Part shown: positions 16,172-26,036 of the stretch, piece by piece
Layout of the letters: the number at the start of each line of letters is the position of its first letter
How positions within the stretch are numbered: the stretch's first letter is position 1
Source of the DNA: Ammoniphilus resinae
Lineage (GTDB): Bacteria; Bacillota; Bacilli; Aneurinibacillales; RAOX-1
NCBI RefSeq assembly: GCF_017873965.1
Contig: NZ_JAGGKT010000016.1
Span: 1 to 64,000 of the forward strand
Length of the DNA stretch: 64,000 nt
Direction: 5' to 3'
Notes under the pieces: model-generated
Told to the model about the DNA's origin: nothing
What the model saw: only the letters and a program-made list of their open reading frames with translations
Database searches by the model: none
Made by a program: the position numbers and the translations under genes

Positions 16172-17314
16172 ATGAGAAAAGTAAAAATAACAGGTCTTGC
16201 GGCACTAGTAGCAACGATTCTATTAACAAATACAGTTCAAGCGAAGACAATTCAACCAAAGGAAAATCAGCCTGTTCAAATCCAAGTAAACGGAAGCACC
16301 ATATCTCTAAAAAATCCACCATATTTTGCGGAAGGAACCTGGCTAATCCCACTTAAGGATGCTGTGGAAACACTTGATTGCCAAGTAGACTGGGAGGGGA
16401 AAACAAAATCGATCACGGTTATCCGCGGTCCACAGTACGCCAAGCTAAGGATTGGTTCAAAAGAAGCCATCGTCAACGAAAAGCAAACTATGTTATATGC
16501 AGTCCCTCGTTTAGTGAATGGGAAAACTTTTGTGCCACTCCGTTTTGTTGCTGAATCACTCGGTGCACAGGTAGAATGGAAAGCTGCAAAGCGAACGATT
16601 GAGATTACGGATTCAAAGCACTATACCATCGGCCACGGAATCGATATAGAGAATCATCGGTTTTGGTTGGATGACAAAACCGGTACTTTATATGTTTCCA
16701 AATCTTTTGTCCCTGCCAAGGAAATTGGTTCTATAGGGGAACCGATTAAAGAGTTTGCACGGATGGAAGCCAGAAAATGGAGTCAGAACACCTGGATCCT
16801 TACAATTTGGGATAATTATGGAGAACCGCACATTAATAATGAAGCATACCAACTTCTTGTGAAAGATCAAAAGATCATCTATCAAACCAAAGCTTATTAT
16901 CGCTACTGGACTGGAAAATTAGGTTATATCTATCAAGATCAGGCTGTATTTACTGACGGGCAAATGATCGAGCTAGTGGATCAAACAGGAAAAGTTACGC
17001 AAACCTATGATTTGGTGCGATTGGTAGGGGAGGGTGATTCTTACTCTATAGAAGGAATGGGCGAAAATTACTTGCTTGTGAAGCCTAACAAAACTGGGAA
17101 ACATATCTTGATTGACTTGAAGACGAACAACAAAGTCCTATTGTATCAGCAGCTTTTAACCAAGGAGGAACAGGAGATTGCAGAGAAAAATGATCTGCCA
17201 TTCTACACAGACTCACTCACATTTGTCGGTGAAAAAGACGGTTCTCTTCGTTTTATCTATAAGCATCCTTTTACTAATAAAGAACGTGAAGTGACCTATT
17301 CTATTAAAAAGTAG
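16172..17314 (+). CDS. Exported stalk-domain (copper amine oxidase N-like) protein
   Basis: 380 aa. The signal peptide ends near NTVQA. Residues about 35-150 contain the copper-amine-oxidase N-terminal-like (stalk) repeats, typically VNGSTISL and GKTFVPLRFVAESLGAQVEW. The rest (about 150-380) is a beta-rich region of unknown family that may form a propeller. Such proteins are usually secreted or wall-associated in Paenibacillaceae. The ATG follows AGGGAGGGG. The upstream ECF promoter suggests that it belongs to the regulon of the adjacent sigma factor. Confidence 0.75.
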   Translation: MRKVKITGLAALVATILLTNTVQAKTIQPKENQPVQIQVNGSTISLKNPPYFAEGTWLIPLKDAVETLDCQVDWEGKTKSITVIRGPQYAKLRIGSKEAIVNEKQTMLYAVPRLVNGKTFVPLRFVAESLGAQVEWKAAKRTIEITDSKHYTIGHGIDIENHRFWLDDKTGTLYVSKSFVPAKEIGSIGEPIKEFARMEARKWSQNTWILTIWDNYGEPHINNEAYQLLVKDQKIIYQTKAYYRYWTGKLGYIYQDQAVFTDGQMIELVDQTGKVTQTYDLVRLVGEGDSYSIEGMGENYLLVKPNKTGKHILIDLKTNNKVLLYQQLLTKEEQEIAEKNDLPFYTDSLTFVGEKDGSLRFIYKHPFTNKEREVTYSIKK

Positions 17315-17447
17315 AAATGAAGCCCTGTCCCCTGCTTGCTGAATTCCCGATTAATGTTGAATTTTGGCTGATTTGGTTATATAGTCAAAATGGACCAATA
17401 TAAAAAAGACAAGGTCGGCTGCAACTAGAAAAAAGGGGTGGGAGTTT

Positions 17448-19169
17448 TTGAAAGGCAGATTTCGATTTAACATTGGTAAGAAGTTAACGATAGGTTTTTT
17501 ATCCATCGCGTTATTGCTTGGTGTTACCTGCAGTGTGATTTTTGCGTTTCTATCGCAAATGCAAACATCGTACAATGACCTGTTGGAGCGGAGAATGACG
17601 ATTTTTACCGCGGCACAGGAGGTTGAAAAAAGCGCTATTCAACAATCTGACAGTCTGCGGGGATTTTTGCTTGCACCGAATGAAGAATTTGTGGAAAGTT
17701 TTCGTCAGCAAAGCAAGGATCTTGATCAATGGGTTGATAAGGCGATGCCACTTATGGAAAGCGAGCAAGATATGAAGCGTTTTGAGTTGATCAAGCAATC
17801 GAATAAATACTTTCGAGACAAAGCGGAACAGGTTATTCAAACGGCTGGGACCAATCTCGAACAGGCAAGAAGCCTAACAGTTAGTGAGGTTATTCCACTT
17901 GGTATCGGAATGACTCGTTTAGCTGCTGAAACATCTGATCGGCAAGAGGAAATGATGAAGGAGGAAAAGGCTATCAGTGAACAACTGGCGGGATTTGTCA
18001 AAAATCTGACGTTGATCATGACGGTTAGTGCTTTTGTTCTTTCTATTGTTATTGGCTATTTCCTTTCCAGAGTGATTACCAAACCGCTTAATGCCTTAGC
18101 GGTTCACGCTGCATCGATTGCGGATGGGGATCTCACTGTTGGAGCTTTACATATTAAAAATCGTGACGAAATCGGAGATTTGGCACAAACGTTTAACCAG
18201 ATGTCATCCAATCTTCGCCGGCTAATCCTTCAGGTTCATTTGAATTCAGAGCAGGTTGCAGCGGCATCTGCTGAGCTGTCGGCAAGCTCGGAGCAGACTT
18301 CCCGGGCTACGGAACAAATCACAGCCGTGATTCAGGAAGTGGCATCGGGGTCAGACCAACAAGCGCAAAGCGTGGACGAGGGTGTCCAGGTCATTAACGA
18401 TATGTCCGCAGGGGTTCAGCAGATTGCTAGAAGTTCCATGGAAACTTCGTCTGTCTCACTTAACGCCGCGCAAAAAGCAGCAGAAGGGAACGACTCCATT
18501 CAAGAGGCAGTCCAACAGATGGATGCCATTCAAGCAAAAATTACAGAATTATCACAGGCCATTCAGGAAATGGATCAACGCTCTCAAGAGATTGGGGAAA
18601 TTGTGCAGGTTATATCGGGGATTGCTGGGCAGACGAATTTGTTGGCGCTAAATGCCGCGATTGAAGCAGCTCGAGCAGGGGAGCATGGTCGAGGATTCGC
18701 AGTGGTTGCCGATGAAGTGCGAAAACTAGCGGAACAATCGGCACATTCATCTGAACAAATTTCACAGCTGATCGAAAATATCCAAACCGGCTCCAAACAT
18801 GCTTCTCGTTCGATGGAACAAGGGGCTGATGAGGTAGCTAAGGGGATCCGGGTGGTACATCACGCCGGTAAGCTGTTTAAGGAAATACAGCATTCGATTG
18901 ATGAGGTGGCGACACAGATTCAGGAGATTTCCGCCGCCTCTGAGGAAATGTCAGCAAGTACGGAACAGGTTGTACATGTAATGGAAAACATCTCTACCGT
19001 TTCACAAAGCGTGGCATCTGGAACGCAAAACATCTCAGCAGCAGCCCAAGAACAACTAGCCTCAATGGAAGAAATTACGGGATCTGCAACATCGTTATCC
19101 CGAATGGCAGAGGAACTGCAACGTGAGGTTGCACAGTTCAAAGTTCCGGATCAGAATAAAATAAGCTGA
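17448..19169 (+). CDS. Methyl-accepting chemotaxis protein
   Basis: 573 aa, starting with TTG at 17448 behind GGGGTGGGAG. The order is transmembrane helix 1 (about 12-36), an extracellular helical sensor of about 145 residues (four-helix-bundle type), transmembrane helix 2 (about 184-206), HAMP (about 207-260), then the cytoplasmic signalling domain. The conserved hairpin tip around residues 385-425 includes [19 protein letters not shown] and [12 protein letters not shown]. It signals to CheA/CheW; the ligand is not predictable. It is monocistronic with a strong terminator. Confidence 0.92.
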   Translation: MKGRFRFNIGKKLTIGFLSIALLLGVTCSVIFAFLSQMQTSYNDLLERRMTIFTAAQEVEKSAIQQSDSLRGFLLAPNEEFVESFRQQSKDLDQWVDKAMPLMESEQDMKRFELIKQSNKYFRDKAEQVIQTAGTNLEQARSLTVSEVIPLGIGMTRLAAETSDRQEEMMKEEKAISEQLAGFVKNLTLIMTVSAFVLSIVIGYFLSRVITKPLNALAVHAASIADGDLTVGALHIKNRDEIGDLAQTFNQMSSNLRRLILQVHLNSEQVAAASAELSASSEQTSRATEQITAVIQEVASGSDQQAQSVDEGVQVINDMSAGVQQIARSSMETSSVSLNAAQKAAEGNDSIQEAVQQMDAIQAKITELSQAIQEMDQRSQEIGEIVQVISGIAGQTNLLALNAAIEAARAGEHGRGFAVVADEVRKLAEQSAHSSEQISQLIENIQTGSKHASRSMEQGADEVAKGIRVVHHAGKLFKEIQHSIDEVATQIQEISAASEEMSASTEQVVHVMENISTVSQSVASGTQNISAAAQEQLASMEEITGSATSLSRMAEELQREVAQFKVPDQNKIS

Positions 19170-19176
19170 TTTCCGC

Positions 19177-19206
19177 CCAAGGAAGGTTTTCCTTGGGTTT
19201 TTCTTT
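19177..19206 (+). terminator. Rho-independent terminator
   Basis: CCCAAGGAA and TTCCTTGGG form a perfect 9-bp stem with a 4-nt loop, followed by TTTTTCTTTT. Confidence 0.92.
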
Positions 19207-19263
19207 TAACGTTTCGTTTTTCAATTAGCTCCGGCTGTCACCTGATATATCTTTTTTCCATTC

Positions 19264-19400
19264 TTCTACCCACTATCCCCTTTATTCAGAAGAAACGCCG
19301 CAGATGGAAAAGAAGGGTATGGCCCCGATTGCCTATTACTTTTCACCACTCTTTGCCCACTATCCCTTTTATTCAGAAGAAAATCCGCGGATGGCAGAGT
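19264..19400. repeat. Two direct copies of a CCCACTATCCC repeat
   Basis: CCCACTATCCC followed by a TTTATTCAGAAGAAA-like tail occurs at about 19269 and 19356 (87 bp apart), each followed by a similar CCGCxGATGG stretch. A third relative is at about 13659, and inverse relatives (AAAAGGGATAGTGCC) are at about 20576 and 20696. The remainder of 19207-19572 shows no gene. Confidence 0.55.
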
Positions 19401-19572
19401 AAAGTGTGAACAAGCTGCGATATGTTTGAACTGAAGAAGAGGGATAATAAACAGATGATGGAAATAGGTAATAGAGACCTAGTCTTTGTCGAAGGATTCT
19501 CCTTTACACGAGAACGTGTGTTTGTTATTATTTAAATAGGAATAAACGTTCGTATTATTAGGAGGGATCAAT

Positions 19573-20481
19573 ATGGTGGGGGAGCTTAGTTTGGAGCAAT
19601 TTTTGTCTCGGTATAATACAGAGGAGGCCTGTGCTGACTACTTGTTTCAAATGAAATGGCCTGAAGGATTTGTCTGTACGCGTTGCAGTCATCGCCAGTA
19701 TTATATGACTATCACCCGCAGATTACCTCTCTATGAATGTGCCCGATGCCGCTACCAGGCTTCTTTAACCGTTGGAACCGTCATGGAAGGAAGTCATACA
19801 GCTCTGCAAAAGTGGTTCCACGCGATCTTCCTAGTATCCCAACCTTCTCCTGGTATTAGTGCAACGGCTTTGAAAAAGGAAATCAATGTGACGTATAAAA
19901 CTGCCTGGTTAATGCTCCATAAAATTCGCCGCGCGATGAGTGAGGCGGATGCTTCTGTTCAATTATCCGGAATTGTGCAAGTCCATGATGCCTGCTATGG
20001 CCGGCCTTATAATCCTACACACTTCACACATGCAGAAGAGCACCCGCTTCTTGTTGGAGTCAACCTGAATGAACAAAAAGAACCTACCTATATTAAAATG
20101 AAGCTTCTTGTAGAGATTCCAAGGGAGAAAAGGATTAATCGTCAAGAAAAAGAGAACTTTGCCGATCGGTATATTCAATCTGAAGAATCCCAAGTGGAGT
20201 TTATTACAGAGAGGCTAAAACCACGCAAACTTAAAAAAGGATACCCTATCTTTACCATTGCCCAACGTTGGATCAACGAAACATTTCATGGCATTGGAGG
20301 TCGACATTTACAAGCTTATTTAGATGAATTTTGTTATCGATTAAATCGGCTGCTGCAAAAAGCACCTCTTTTCGGTAGCCTTATTCAGTGCTGCGCTTCA
20401 TCGAAAGCGGTGAGTTACAGGACGATAGTAGGGCGGAGGAAAAGATTTAAACCAAAGCAATTGGCCGATCTCCCTATCTAA
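19573..20481 (+). CDS. IS1595 family transposase
   Basis: 302 aa. The N-terminal zinc ribbon has Cys35, Cys38, Cys56 and Cys59, followed by the IS1595/ISXO2 signature region (TVMEGSHTALQKWFHAIFLV, then TYKTAWLMLHKIRRAM). The C terminus has GRHLQAYLDEFCYRLNRL, typical of the DDE domain end. The usual VEVDE beginning of the DDE core reads VQVHDACYG, so the first catalytic Asp may be shifted or missing; a related YGRPYNP subfamily is known to me. I could not find matching terminal inverted repeats, so it may be an immobile remnant or domesticated copy. Confidence 0.82.
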   Translation: MVGELSLEQFLSRYNTEEACADYLFQMKWPEGFVCTRCSHRQYYMTITRRLPLYECARCRYQASLTVGTVMEGSHTALQKWFHAIFLVSQPSPGISATALKKEINVTYKTAWLMLHKIRRAMSEADASVQLSGIVQVHDACYGRPYNPTHFTHAEEHPLLVGVNLNEQKEPTYIKMKLLVEIPREKRINRQEKENFADRYIQSEESQVEFITERLKPRKLKKGYPIFTIAQRWINETFHGIGGRHLQAYLDEFCYRLNRLLQKAPLFGSLIQCCASSKAVSYRTIVGRRKRFKPKQLADLPI

Positions 20482-20514
20482 TTGTTAGGAAACAAGCAAT
20501 CAACAACCAGCTTA

Positions 20515-20785
20515 TGGATCGAAGGGAATGTGCCCACTCTAAGCAGCTTGGGCAACAATAATAGTTTTTCTGAGCAAAAGGGATGATGCCTAAAGGAGTT
20601 AGAAAAGTAACCCTATTTAACATCCAGCAATGACTCACGATATCCTTCAATAACAAAATAGTTATCCCTAAGTAAATTCCTGACCAAAAGGGATAGTGCC
20701 TATAGGGGACAAAGAAGTAACACCACCTCGCCAAGGAGTCACCTTAAAATAAATCAGTCCTTTCTGAGGAGAGGGGATTATGCCT
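20515..20785. repeat. Degenerate AAGGGAxxxTGCC repeats downstream of the transposase
   Basis: Variants of AAAAGGGATAGTGCC occur at about 20520, 20576, 20696 and 20772 with irregular spacing. They are inverse relatives of the CCCACTATCCC repeats on the other side of the transposase gene. The gap 20482-20843 contains no credible coding sequence. Confidence 0.45.
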
Positions 20786-20843
20786 ACAAGAATTGGAAAA
20801 ACACACACCCCCCCACCCCACAGTCACAACGTCTACATCAAGA

Positions 20844-22292
20844 CTAGGCCCGAGTTTCAGGTTGATATTCATTTTCCCAGAAATCAGCATCTTTAATTCC
20901 CAATTTAATCGGATCAAAAACGGGATCAAGTCCCATTCTCTTTTGCTTTTCATAATCTTTCAAGGCTACTAAAGTAGGCCTAGAGAGCAGAAGGATCGCA
21001 ATCAGGTTTAGCCAGGCCATGCTTCCTACACCGATATCGCCCAAAGCCCAGGCAAGTTCAGCCGTTTTTACACATCCGTAGTAAACCATCCCCAAAACAG
21101 CAATTCTGAGGATGTGTTCAGACCATACCCTTCTCACCTTTCTATTTAGATAGGCAAGATTTGTTTCAGCTATATAATAGTAAGCCATGATTGTGGTAAA
21201 GGCGAAGAAGAGCAGGGCAATAGCAACGAAAGGTGCTCCAAAACCGGGAAGTACAGATTCAACAGCTTGTTGGGTAAAGTAAGGCCCGGCTTTGACATCC
21301 CCCAAATTGTTGACAATCGGGGCAGATCCTTCAGGCGTGACATTATACATCCCAGTCAAGAGAATCATAAAAGCGGTTGCGGAACAAACAAACCAAGTGT
21401 CTATATAGACGGAAAAGGCCTGGACCAATCCTTGCTTGACAGGATGGGTTACCTCTGCCGCTGCGGCCGCATGAGGAGCCGTTCCTTGTCCAGCTTCATT
21501 GGAGTATATTCCACGTTTGACCCCCCAGGATATCGCCGCACCAAGAATTCCTCCAAATACGGAATGCACTCCAAACGCACTAGAAAAAATGAGAGATAGA
21601 ACGCTGGGAAGCTGGGAAAGGTTTGAGCCAACGATGATTAAAGCTACGAGAATATAGCCTAATGCCATAAAAGGAACAACAAACTCGGCAACATGCGCAA
21701 TCCGTTTGACCCCACCAAAAATTATCACTCCGAGAATAATGATCAAAATAATACCTGTTACTTTTGGATTGATCCCAAAGGCGTTGTCGATTCCGATCGC
21801 AATACTGTTGGCTTGCACGCCGGGCATTAAAATACCTGTAGAAATAACAGTAACAATAGCAAATAATATAGCGTACCATCTCTTTTTTAGCCCTTTTTCA
21901 ATATAAAAGGCAGGCCCTCCACGAAATTGACCCTCCTGTTTGCTTTTATAGATCTGTCCAAGTGTCGACTTAACATAGGCAGAACCAGCACCCAAAAACG
22001 CGATTAGCCACATCCAAAAGATCGATCCGGGGCCACCAGCAGCAATAGCAGTCGCTACACCGGCAATATTACCAGTTCCAACCCTTCCAGAAAGGGCAAT
22101 CGATAATGCCTGAAAGGAAGATACACCGGCATCGGAACTTTTTCCCTCAAACATGATTTTTACCATATGCCCAAAGTGACGAATTTGCAGAAAACGAGTC
22201 GATATGGAATAAAACAACCCTGCCCCTAGGCAAAGAAGAATCAGGGCGCGACTCCAAATGATGTCATTTAGGCTATCAACAATAAGCTGCAG
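20844..22292 (-). CDS. Sodium:alanine symporter, AGCS family
   Basis: About 482 aa if translation starts at the CTG at 22292. No ATG, GTG or TTG lies in frame between the ribosome binding site AAGGGGG (22300-22306, 7-nt spacing to CTG) and a TTG at 22217. Starting at that TTG would remove the conserved first helix (DSLNDIIWSRALILLCLGAG). AGCS motifs follow (SFQALSIALSGRVGTGNIAG, then GGPGSIFWMWLIAFLGAGSA). The protein has about 10-11 membrane helices and imports alanine or glycine with Na+. The start codon needs experimental proof. Confidence 0.85.
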   Translation of the reverse strand: MQLIVDSLNDIIWSRALILLCLGAGLFYSISTRFLQIRHFGHMVKIMFEGKSSDAGVSSFQALSIALSGRVGTGNIAGVATAIAAGGPGSIFWMWLIAFLGAGSAYVKSTLGQIYKSKQEGQFRGGPAFYIEKGLKKRWYAILFAIVTVISTGILMPGVQANSIAIGIDNAFGINPKVTGIILIIILGVIIFGGVKRIAHVAEFVVPFMALGYILVALIIVGSNLSQLPSVLSLIFSSAFGVHSVFGGILGAAISWGVKRGIYSNEAGQGTAPHAAAAAEVTHPVKQGLVQAFSVYIDTWFVCSATAFMILLTGMYNVTPEGSAPIVNNLGDVKAGPYFTQQAVESVLPGFGAPFVAIALLFFAFTTIMAYYYIAETNLAYLNRKVRRVWSEHILRIAVLGMVYYGCVKTAELAWALGDIGVGSMAWLNLIAILLLSRPTLVALKDYEKQKRMGLDPVFDPIKLGIKDADFWENEYQPETRA

Positions 22293-22333
22293 AAAAAAGC
22301 CCCCTTTTTATCTAATTCAAGAAACCTGTATGT

Positions 22334-22362
22334 ATTATAAAATGCAACCATTCTCCTATAAA
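22334..22362 (-). promoter_or_regulatory. Candidate promoter for the AGCS symporter gene
   Basis: On the minus strand, TTTATA (22362-22357) and TATAAT (22339-22334) are 17 bp apart, about 42 bp upstream of the proposed CTG start. Confidence 0.5.
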
Positions 22363-22464
22363 ACTATTTTGTTTAAATAGAGAGGATGTAAATTTAACCA
22401 TATCCTCTCCTATAATAGCCTTATTGCAACGCCCTGTAATCATTCTTTTAGGAAAAAGTAACTA

Positions 22465-22493
22465 TTGACTATCATATAATTAAACATTATAAA
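22465..22493 (+). promoter_or_regulatory. Sigma-A-type promoter for the amidase gene
   Basis: TTGACT (22465-22470), a 17-bp spacer and TATAAA (22488-22493), about 115 bp upstream of the start codon. The rest of the gap is AT-rich and holds a small AGAGGAT/ATCCTCT inverted repeat at about 22380-22411. Confidence 0.6.
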
Positions 22494-22608
22494 TATTAAT
22501 ATAATTTAAATTATTTTAAGAGGAGTTGATTGACTGGAATAAGGGACCGCAGGATTACATTCAACTTAGGACCTACTTAAATTTAAATGGGAAAAAGGAG
22601 GATGAGAT

Positions 22609-24192
22609 TTGGTTAAATCAGCATGGAAAAAGACGTCATATCTTTTGTTAACCTTGGTAATGACAACCGTATTGCCCTTTTCTGCTGCTGCCAGCAACTC
22701 CGCGGCAAGTGAAAAAAATAAACACCTCGATTTAACGGTAGCAACCATACCAGATATTCAAAAAGCCTTACATACCGGGCAGCTGACATCACAGGAATTG
22801 ATTCAATATTACTTGAAACGAATGGATGCCTATGATCAAAAGGGCCCAAAACTAAACAGTATCATTTACATTAACCCTCATGCGATGGAGGAAGCAAAGA
22901 AGCTTGACGAAGAACGCAAACAAAAGAAAATTCGCGGACCGCTGCATGGGATTCCGATCATTCTGAAGGATAATTTTGATACCGCCGATATGCCGACAAC
23001 AGGAGCTGCCCAGGCATTGAAGGGTTCGATTCCGCCAGATGATGCGTTTTTAACGAAAAAGCTGAGAGATGCCGGGGCAATTATTCTGGCCAAATCGAAT
23101 TTGCACGAACTTGCTCGCTCGGGGACCACAGTCAGCTCATTGGCTGGACAAACCTTAAATCCGTATGACCTAACCCGTACACCGGGAGGCTCAAGCGGCG
23201 GAACTGGCGCTGCGATTGCTAGCCATTTTGCAGTTGCTGGTATGGGGACAGATACGGTGAATTCCGTGCGCTCACCTTCATCTGCAAACAATCTCGTGGG
23301 CTTTAGACCGACCAGAGGATTGTTAAGCAGAGATGGCATTATACCTGCTGCCTTAACCCAAGACACAGCAGGCCCTATAACAAATACGGTGACAGATGCG
23401 GCGGTTATGCTTGATGTGTTAGCGGGCTATGACCCTGCCGATATCGAAACAGCTTGGAGTGTAGGACATATTCCCAAAACCTATACAGATTCCTTGAAAG
23501 AAGACGGCCTAAAAGGCAAACGGCTTGGTGTGTTGAAGACACTATTTGGTTCGGAAGCCAAACATCAGGAAGTCAATCAGGTGATGGAACAGGCCATTGA
23601 GGACCTTAAAAAGCAGGGTGCGGAGATTATTTATTTGGATGTACCTGAACTGGATGTCGATAAGCTGGCCAGTGAAACGGATGTTCAGGTTTATGAATCA
23701 AAGCCACTAATTAACAACTACCTAGAAACCCTGGGTGAAGATGCACCTGTCAAGAATGTTGCGGAACTGCTTGCGGCAGGTGTACATCCAACCATTGAAC
23801 AAGGCCTGAAAGACGCCCAGGCATTGGAAAATCCAATGGAAATGCCAGAATACAAGAATCGCCTAGTCAAACGACAGGAAAATCGGGACCTGGTGATGAA
23901 AGTGATGGCAGATCAACAATTAGATGCATTGGTTTACCCACACCAAAAGGAATTGGTCGTAAAAATAGGTGATTCGCAAACAGGTAGGAATGGAATGCTA
24001 GCAGCCGGAACCTGGTTCCCAGCATTAACCGTGCCTGGCGGTTTCTCTACACCGACAGTGACAGCACCGCTAGGTGTGCCCGTTGGGATCGAATTCCTGG
24101 GTCGCCCCTGGAGTGAACCGACATTGTTCGAAATAGGCTATGCCTACGAACAAGCTACAAAGCATCGCAAGATGCCGCATTCCACACCTTAA
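22609..24192 (+). CDS. Exported amidase (amidase signature family)
   Basis: 527 aa from the TTG at 22609, 7 nt after AGGAGG. An N-terminal signal peptide ends near FSAAASN. The Ser-cisSer-Lys triad is visible: Lys120 (IILKDNF), Ser195/196 in GGSSGG and the nucleophile Ser219 in VNSVRSP. Amidase-signature enzymes hydrolyse amide bonds with various substrates; the export signal points to an extracellular amide or peptide, but the substrate is unknown. It is monocistronic, between its own promoter and terminator. Confidence 0.87.
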   Translation: MVKSAWKKTSYLLLTLVMTTVLPFSAAASNSAASEKNKHLDLTVATIPDIQKALHTGQLTSQELIQYYLKRMDAYDQKGPKLNSIIYINPHAMEEAKKLDEERKQKKIRGPLHGIPIILKDNFDTADMPTTGAAQALKGSIPPDDAFLTKKLRDAGAIILAKSNLHELARSGTTVSSLAGQTLNPYDLTRTPGGSSGGTGAAIASHFAVAGMGTDTVNSVRSPSSANNLVGFRPTRGLLSRDGIIPAALTQDTAGPITNTVTDAAVMLDVLAGYDPADIETAWSVGHIPKTYTDSLKEDGLKGKRLGVLKTLFGSEAKHQEVNQVMEQAIEDLKKQGAEIIYLDVPELDVDKLASETDVQVYESKPLINNYLETLGEDAPVKNVAELLAAGVHPTIEQGLKDAQALENPMEMPEYKNRLVKRQENRDLVMKVMADQQLDALVYPHQKELVVKIGDSQTGRNGMLAAGTWFPALTVPGGFSTPTVTAPLGVPVGIEFLGRPWSEPTLFEIGYAYEQATKHRKMPHSTP

Positions 24193-24217
24193 AACGATGG
24201 AATCACGTGGATGAATG

Positions 24218-24246
24218 GAGGCTAAGAAATTAGCCTCTTTTTTTCT
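24218..24246 (+). terminator. Rho-independent terminator
   Basis: GAGGCTAA and TTAGCCTC form a perfect 8-bp stem around GAAA, followed by nine T residues. Confidence 0.92.
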
Positions 24247-24412
24247 TGCCTACTTTTCGAAATATTGGAGGAAAATTGGAGATTGTTGTTGAATAACATT
24301 TTAGGGTGGAAAATTCAGAGTAACAGGAACTTAATTTATTTTTTCATTGTTCGGTTATGAATTCGCTGTCAAGCAGACTCGAAAAGAGACAAGCATGGGA
24401 GGTAGGTCAGGG

Positions 24413-26014
24413 TTGGTAAAATGGTCAGATGACATTCTAAAAGAATTGCATAAAGAAGAAGTTTCTGGGATCCCCCTGAAAGTTTACTCCAACCGCCCGC
24501 AGACCTTAACGGAGACTTTGGAGGAGAGCGCCCGAAGATTCCCGGATAAAGAGGTATTTATTACAGATACCACGACAATAACCTATCGGGAATTTCAGAA
24601 GCGCGTGAACAATGTTGCCTATCAGTTGCAGCACAGGTTTAACCTGAAAAAAGGGGATCGTATCGGGATTCTTTTGGTGAACAGTGTGGAATTTGCAATT
24701 TGTGCTTATGCTGCAGCCCAATTGGGCGCGATTGGCGTGATTCTGAATACAAAGCTAAAGGCCAAGGAACTGCAGTATATGCTGGAGAACTCCGGCGCCC
24801 GCGTAATCATGACCAATCCACAGTGGTGGGGACATATTGAATCGATAAGGGACGCGATTCCTTGTGAAGCGTTCTTTGTTACAGGGGAGACAGTTCCGGA
24901 GGGGACTTTACCTTTCTCTGAGCTAGATTCGCAAGAAGCCCCAATCATGGTAAGCGCTGAAGTTAAAGAGCATGATCCGATTTTTATTATGTACACCTCG
25001 GGTACAACGGGGCTGCCCAAAGGGGCCGTGATGACCCACTTTAACTTTGTCCATACGATCTTGAATTATGTGAATTGCCTCGAGCTGAAGGATACCGATC
25101 GTACGTTGATCGCCATCCCGCTGTTTACCATCTCCGGCCTTGCTGCACAGCTTGCTACTTTTATCTACCTGGGAGCCAGTTGTGTCTTGATGCCGCAATA
25201 TGATAAACGGGAGATGTTGCGACTGGTGGAAGAGAAGCAGGTTACCCATATCATGGGATCCCCAACGGTTTATATGATGGCTTTGGCTGAGGCGGATTAT
25301 CAAAGTTTTGATTGGCGTTCTATGCGGCGGATCGTTTATGGAGGGTCCCCAATGCCGACAGACGTGATCGAAACCCTAAAGAAATGGTTGCCACAGGTCG
25401 TCTTGACAAACGCCTACGGTTTGACAGAGACCACGTCGCCGACCACCTTGTTGCCGATGGAATACCAATTATCACGTAAGGAAACGGTGGGGATTGCCGT
25501 GCCGAACGGGGAGTGTCGGATTGTTGATCCGGATACGGGAAAAGATTGTCCACCAGGAGAAACAGGAGAGCTAGTCGTTCGGGGCCCATTCGTCATTCCG
25601 GGTTATTGGCGCAATGAAGATGCCACGCAAAAGTCGTTTCGTAATGGATGGTTTCATACGGGTGATATGGCATCCATGGATGAAGAAGGTTTCATCGTCA
25701 TTCAGGACCGGATTAAAGATATGATCAACCGCGGCGGAGATAAAATTTTTAGCGCCGAAGTGGAAAATGTGCTGTACCAGCATCCGAAAATTCTCGAAGC
25801 AGCGATTGTCGGTGTTCCCGATCCCGTTTATGGGGAGGCGGTCAAAGCGGTTGTCGTTTGCCGGAAGGGGCACAGCATGACAGTCGAGGAGCTGCTAGAC
25901 TACTTGAAGCCTCGGCTAGCAAAATACAAAGTACCTAAATACATCGAGTTTACCGACCAGCTTCCGCGTAACCCTGGAGGCAAGGTTGTGAAACATTTAC
26001 TTCGTACCATTTAA
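24413..26014 (+). CDS. Long-chain acyl-CoA synthetase (AMP-binding enzyme)
   Basis: 533 aa from the TTG at 24413, 9 nt after GGGAGGT; an ATG at 24395 overlaps that site and is rejected. ANL-family motifs are intact: YTSGTTGLPKGAV (P-loop), YGLTET, GWFHTGD and RIKDMINRGGDKI, and a C-terminal Lys in NPGGKV. It activates a fatty or related carboxylic acid to its CoA thioester through an acyl-adenylate. It is the first gene of an operon with a thiolase and a 3-hydroxyacyl-CoA dehydrogenase, which suggests beta-oxidation or short-chain acyl-CoA catabolism. Confidence 0.88.
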   Translation: MVKWSDDILKELHKEEVSGIPLKVYSNRPQTLTETLEESARRFPDKEVFITDTTTITYREFQKRVNNVAYQLQHRFNLKKGDRIGILLVNSVEFAICAYAAAQLGAIGVILNTKLKAKELQYMLENSGARVIMTNPQWWGHIESIRDAIPCEAFFVTGETVPEGTLPFSELDSQEAPIMVSAEVKEHDPIFIMYTSGTTGLPKGAVMTHFNFVHTILNYVNCLELKDTDRTLIAIPLFTISGLAAQLATFIYLGASCVLMPQYDKREMLRLVEEKQVTHIMGSPTVYMMALAEADYQSFDWRSMRRIVYGGSPMPTDVIETLKKWLPQVVLTNAYGLTETTSPTTLLPMEYQLSRKETVGIAVPNGECRIVDPDTGKDCPPGETGELVVRGPFVIPGYWRNEDATQKSFRNGWFHTGDMASMDEEGFIVIQDRIKDMINRGGDKIFSAEVENVLYQHPKILEAAIVGVPDPVYGEAVKAVVVCRKGHSMTVEELLDYLKPRLAKYKVPKYIEFTDQLPRNPGGKVVKHLLRTI

Positions 26015-26036
26015 AAAAGAAAAGGAGAGGATCAGG

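Noticed and set aside
19207-20843. Complete IS1595 element with terminal inverted repeats
   Set aside because: I could not find a matching inverted-repeat pair or target duplication at plausible distances around the transposase gene.
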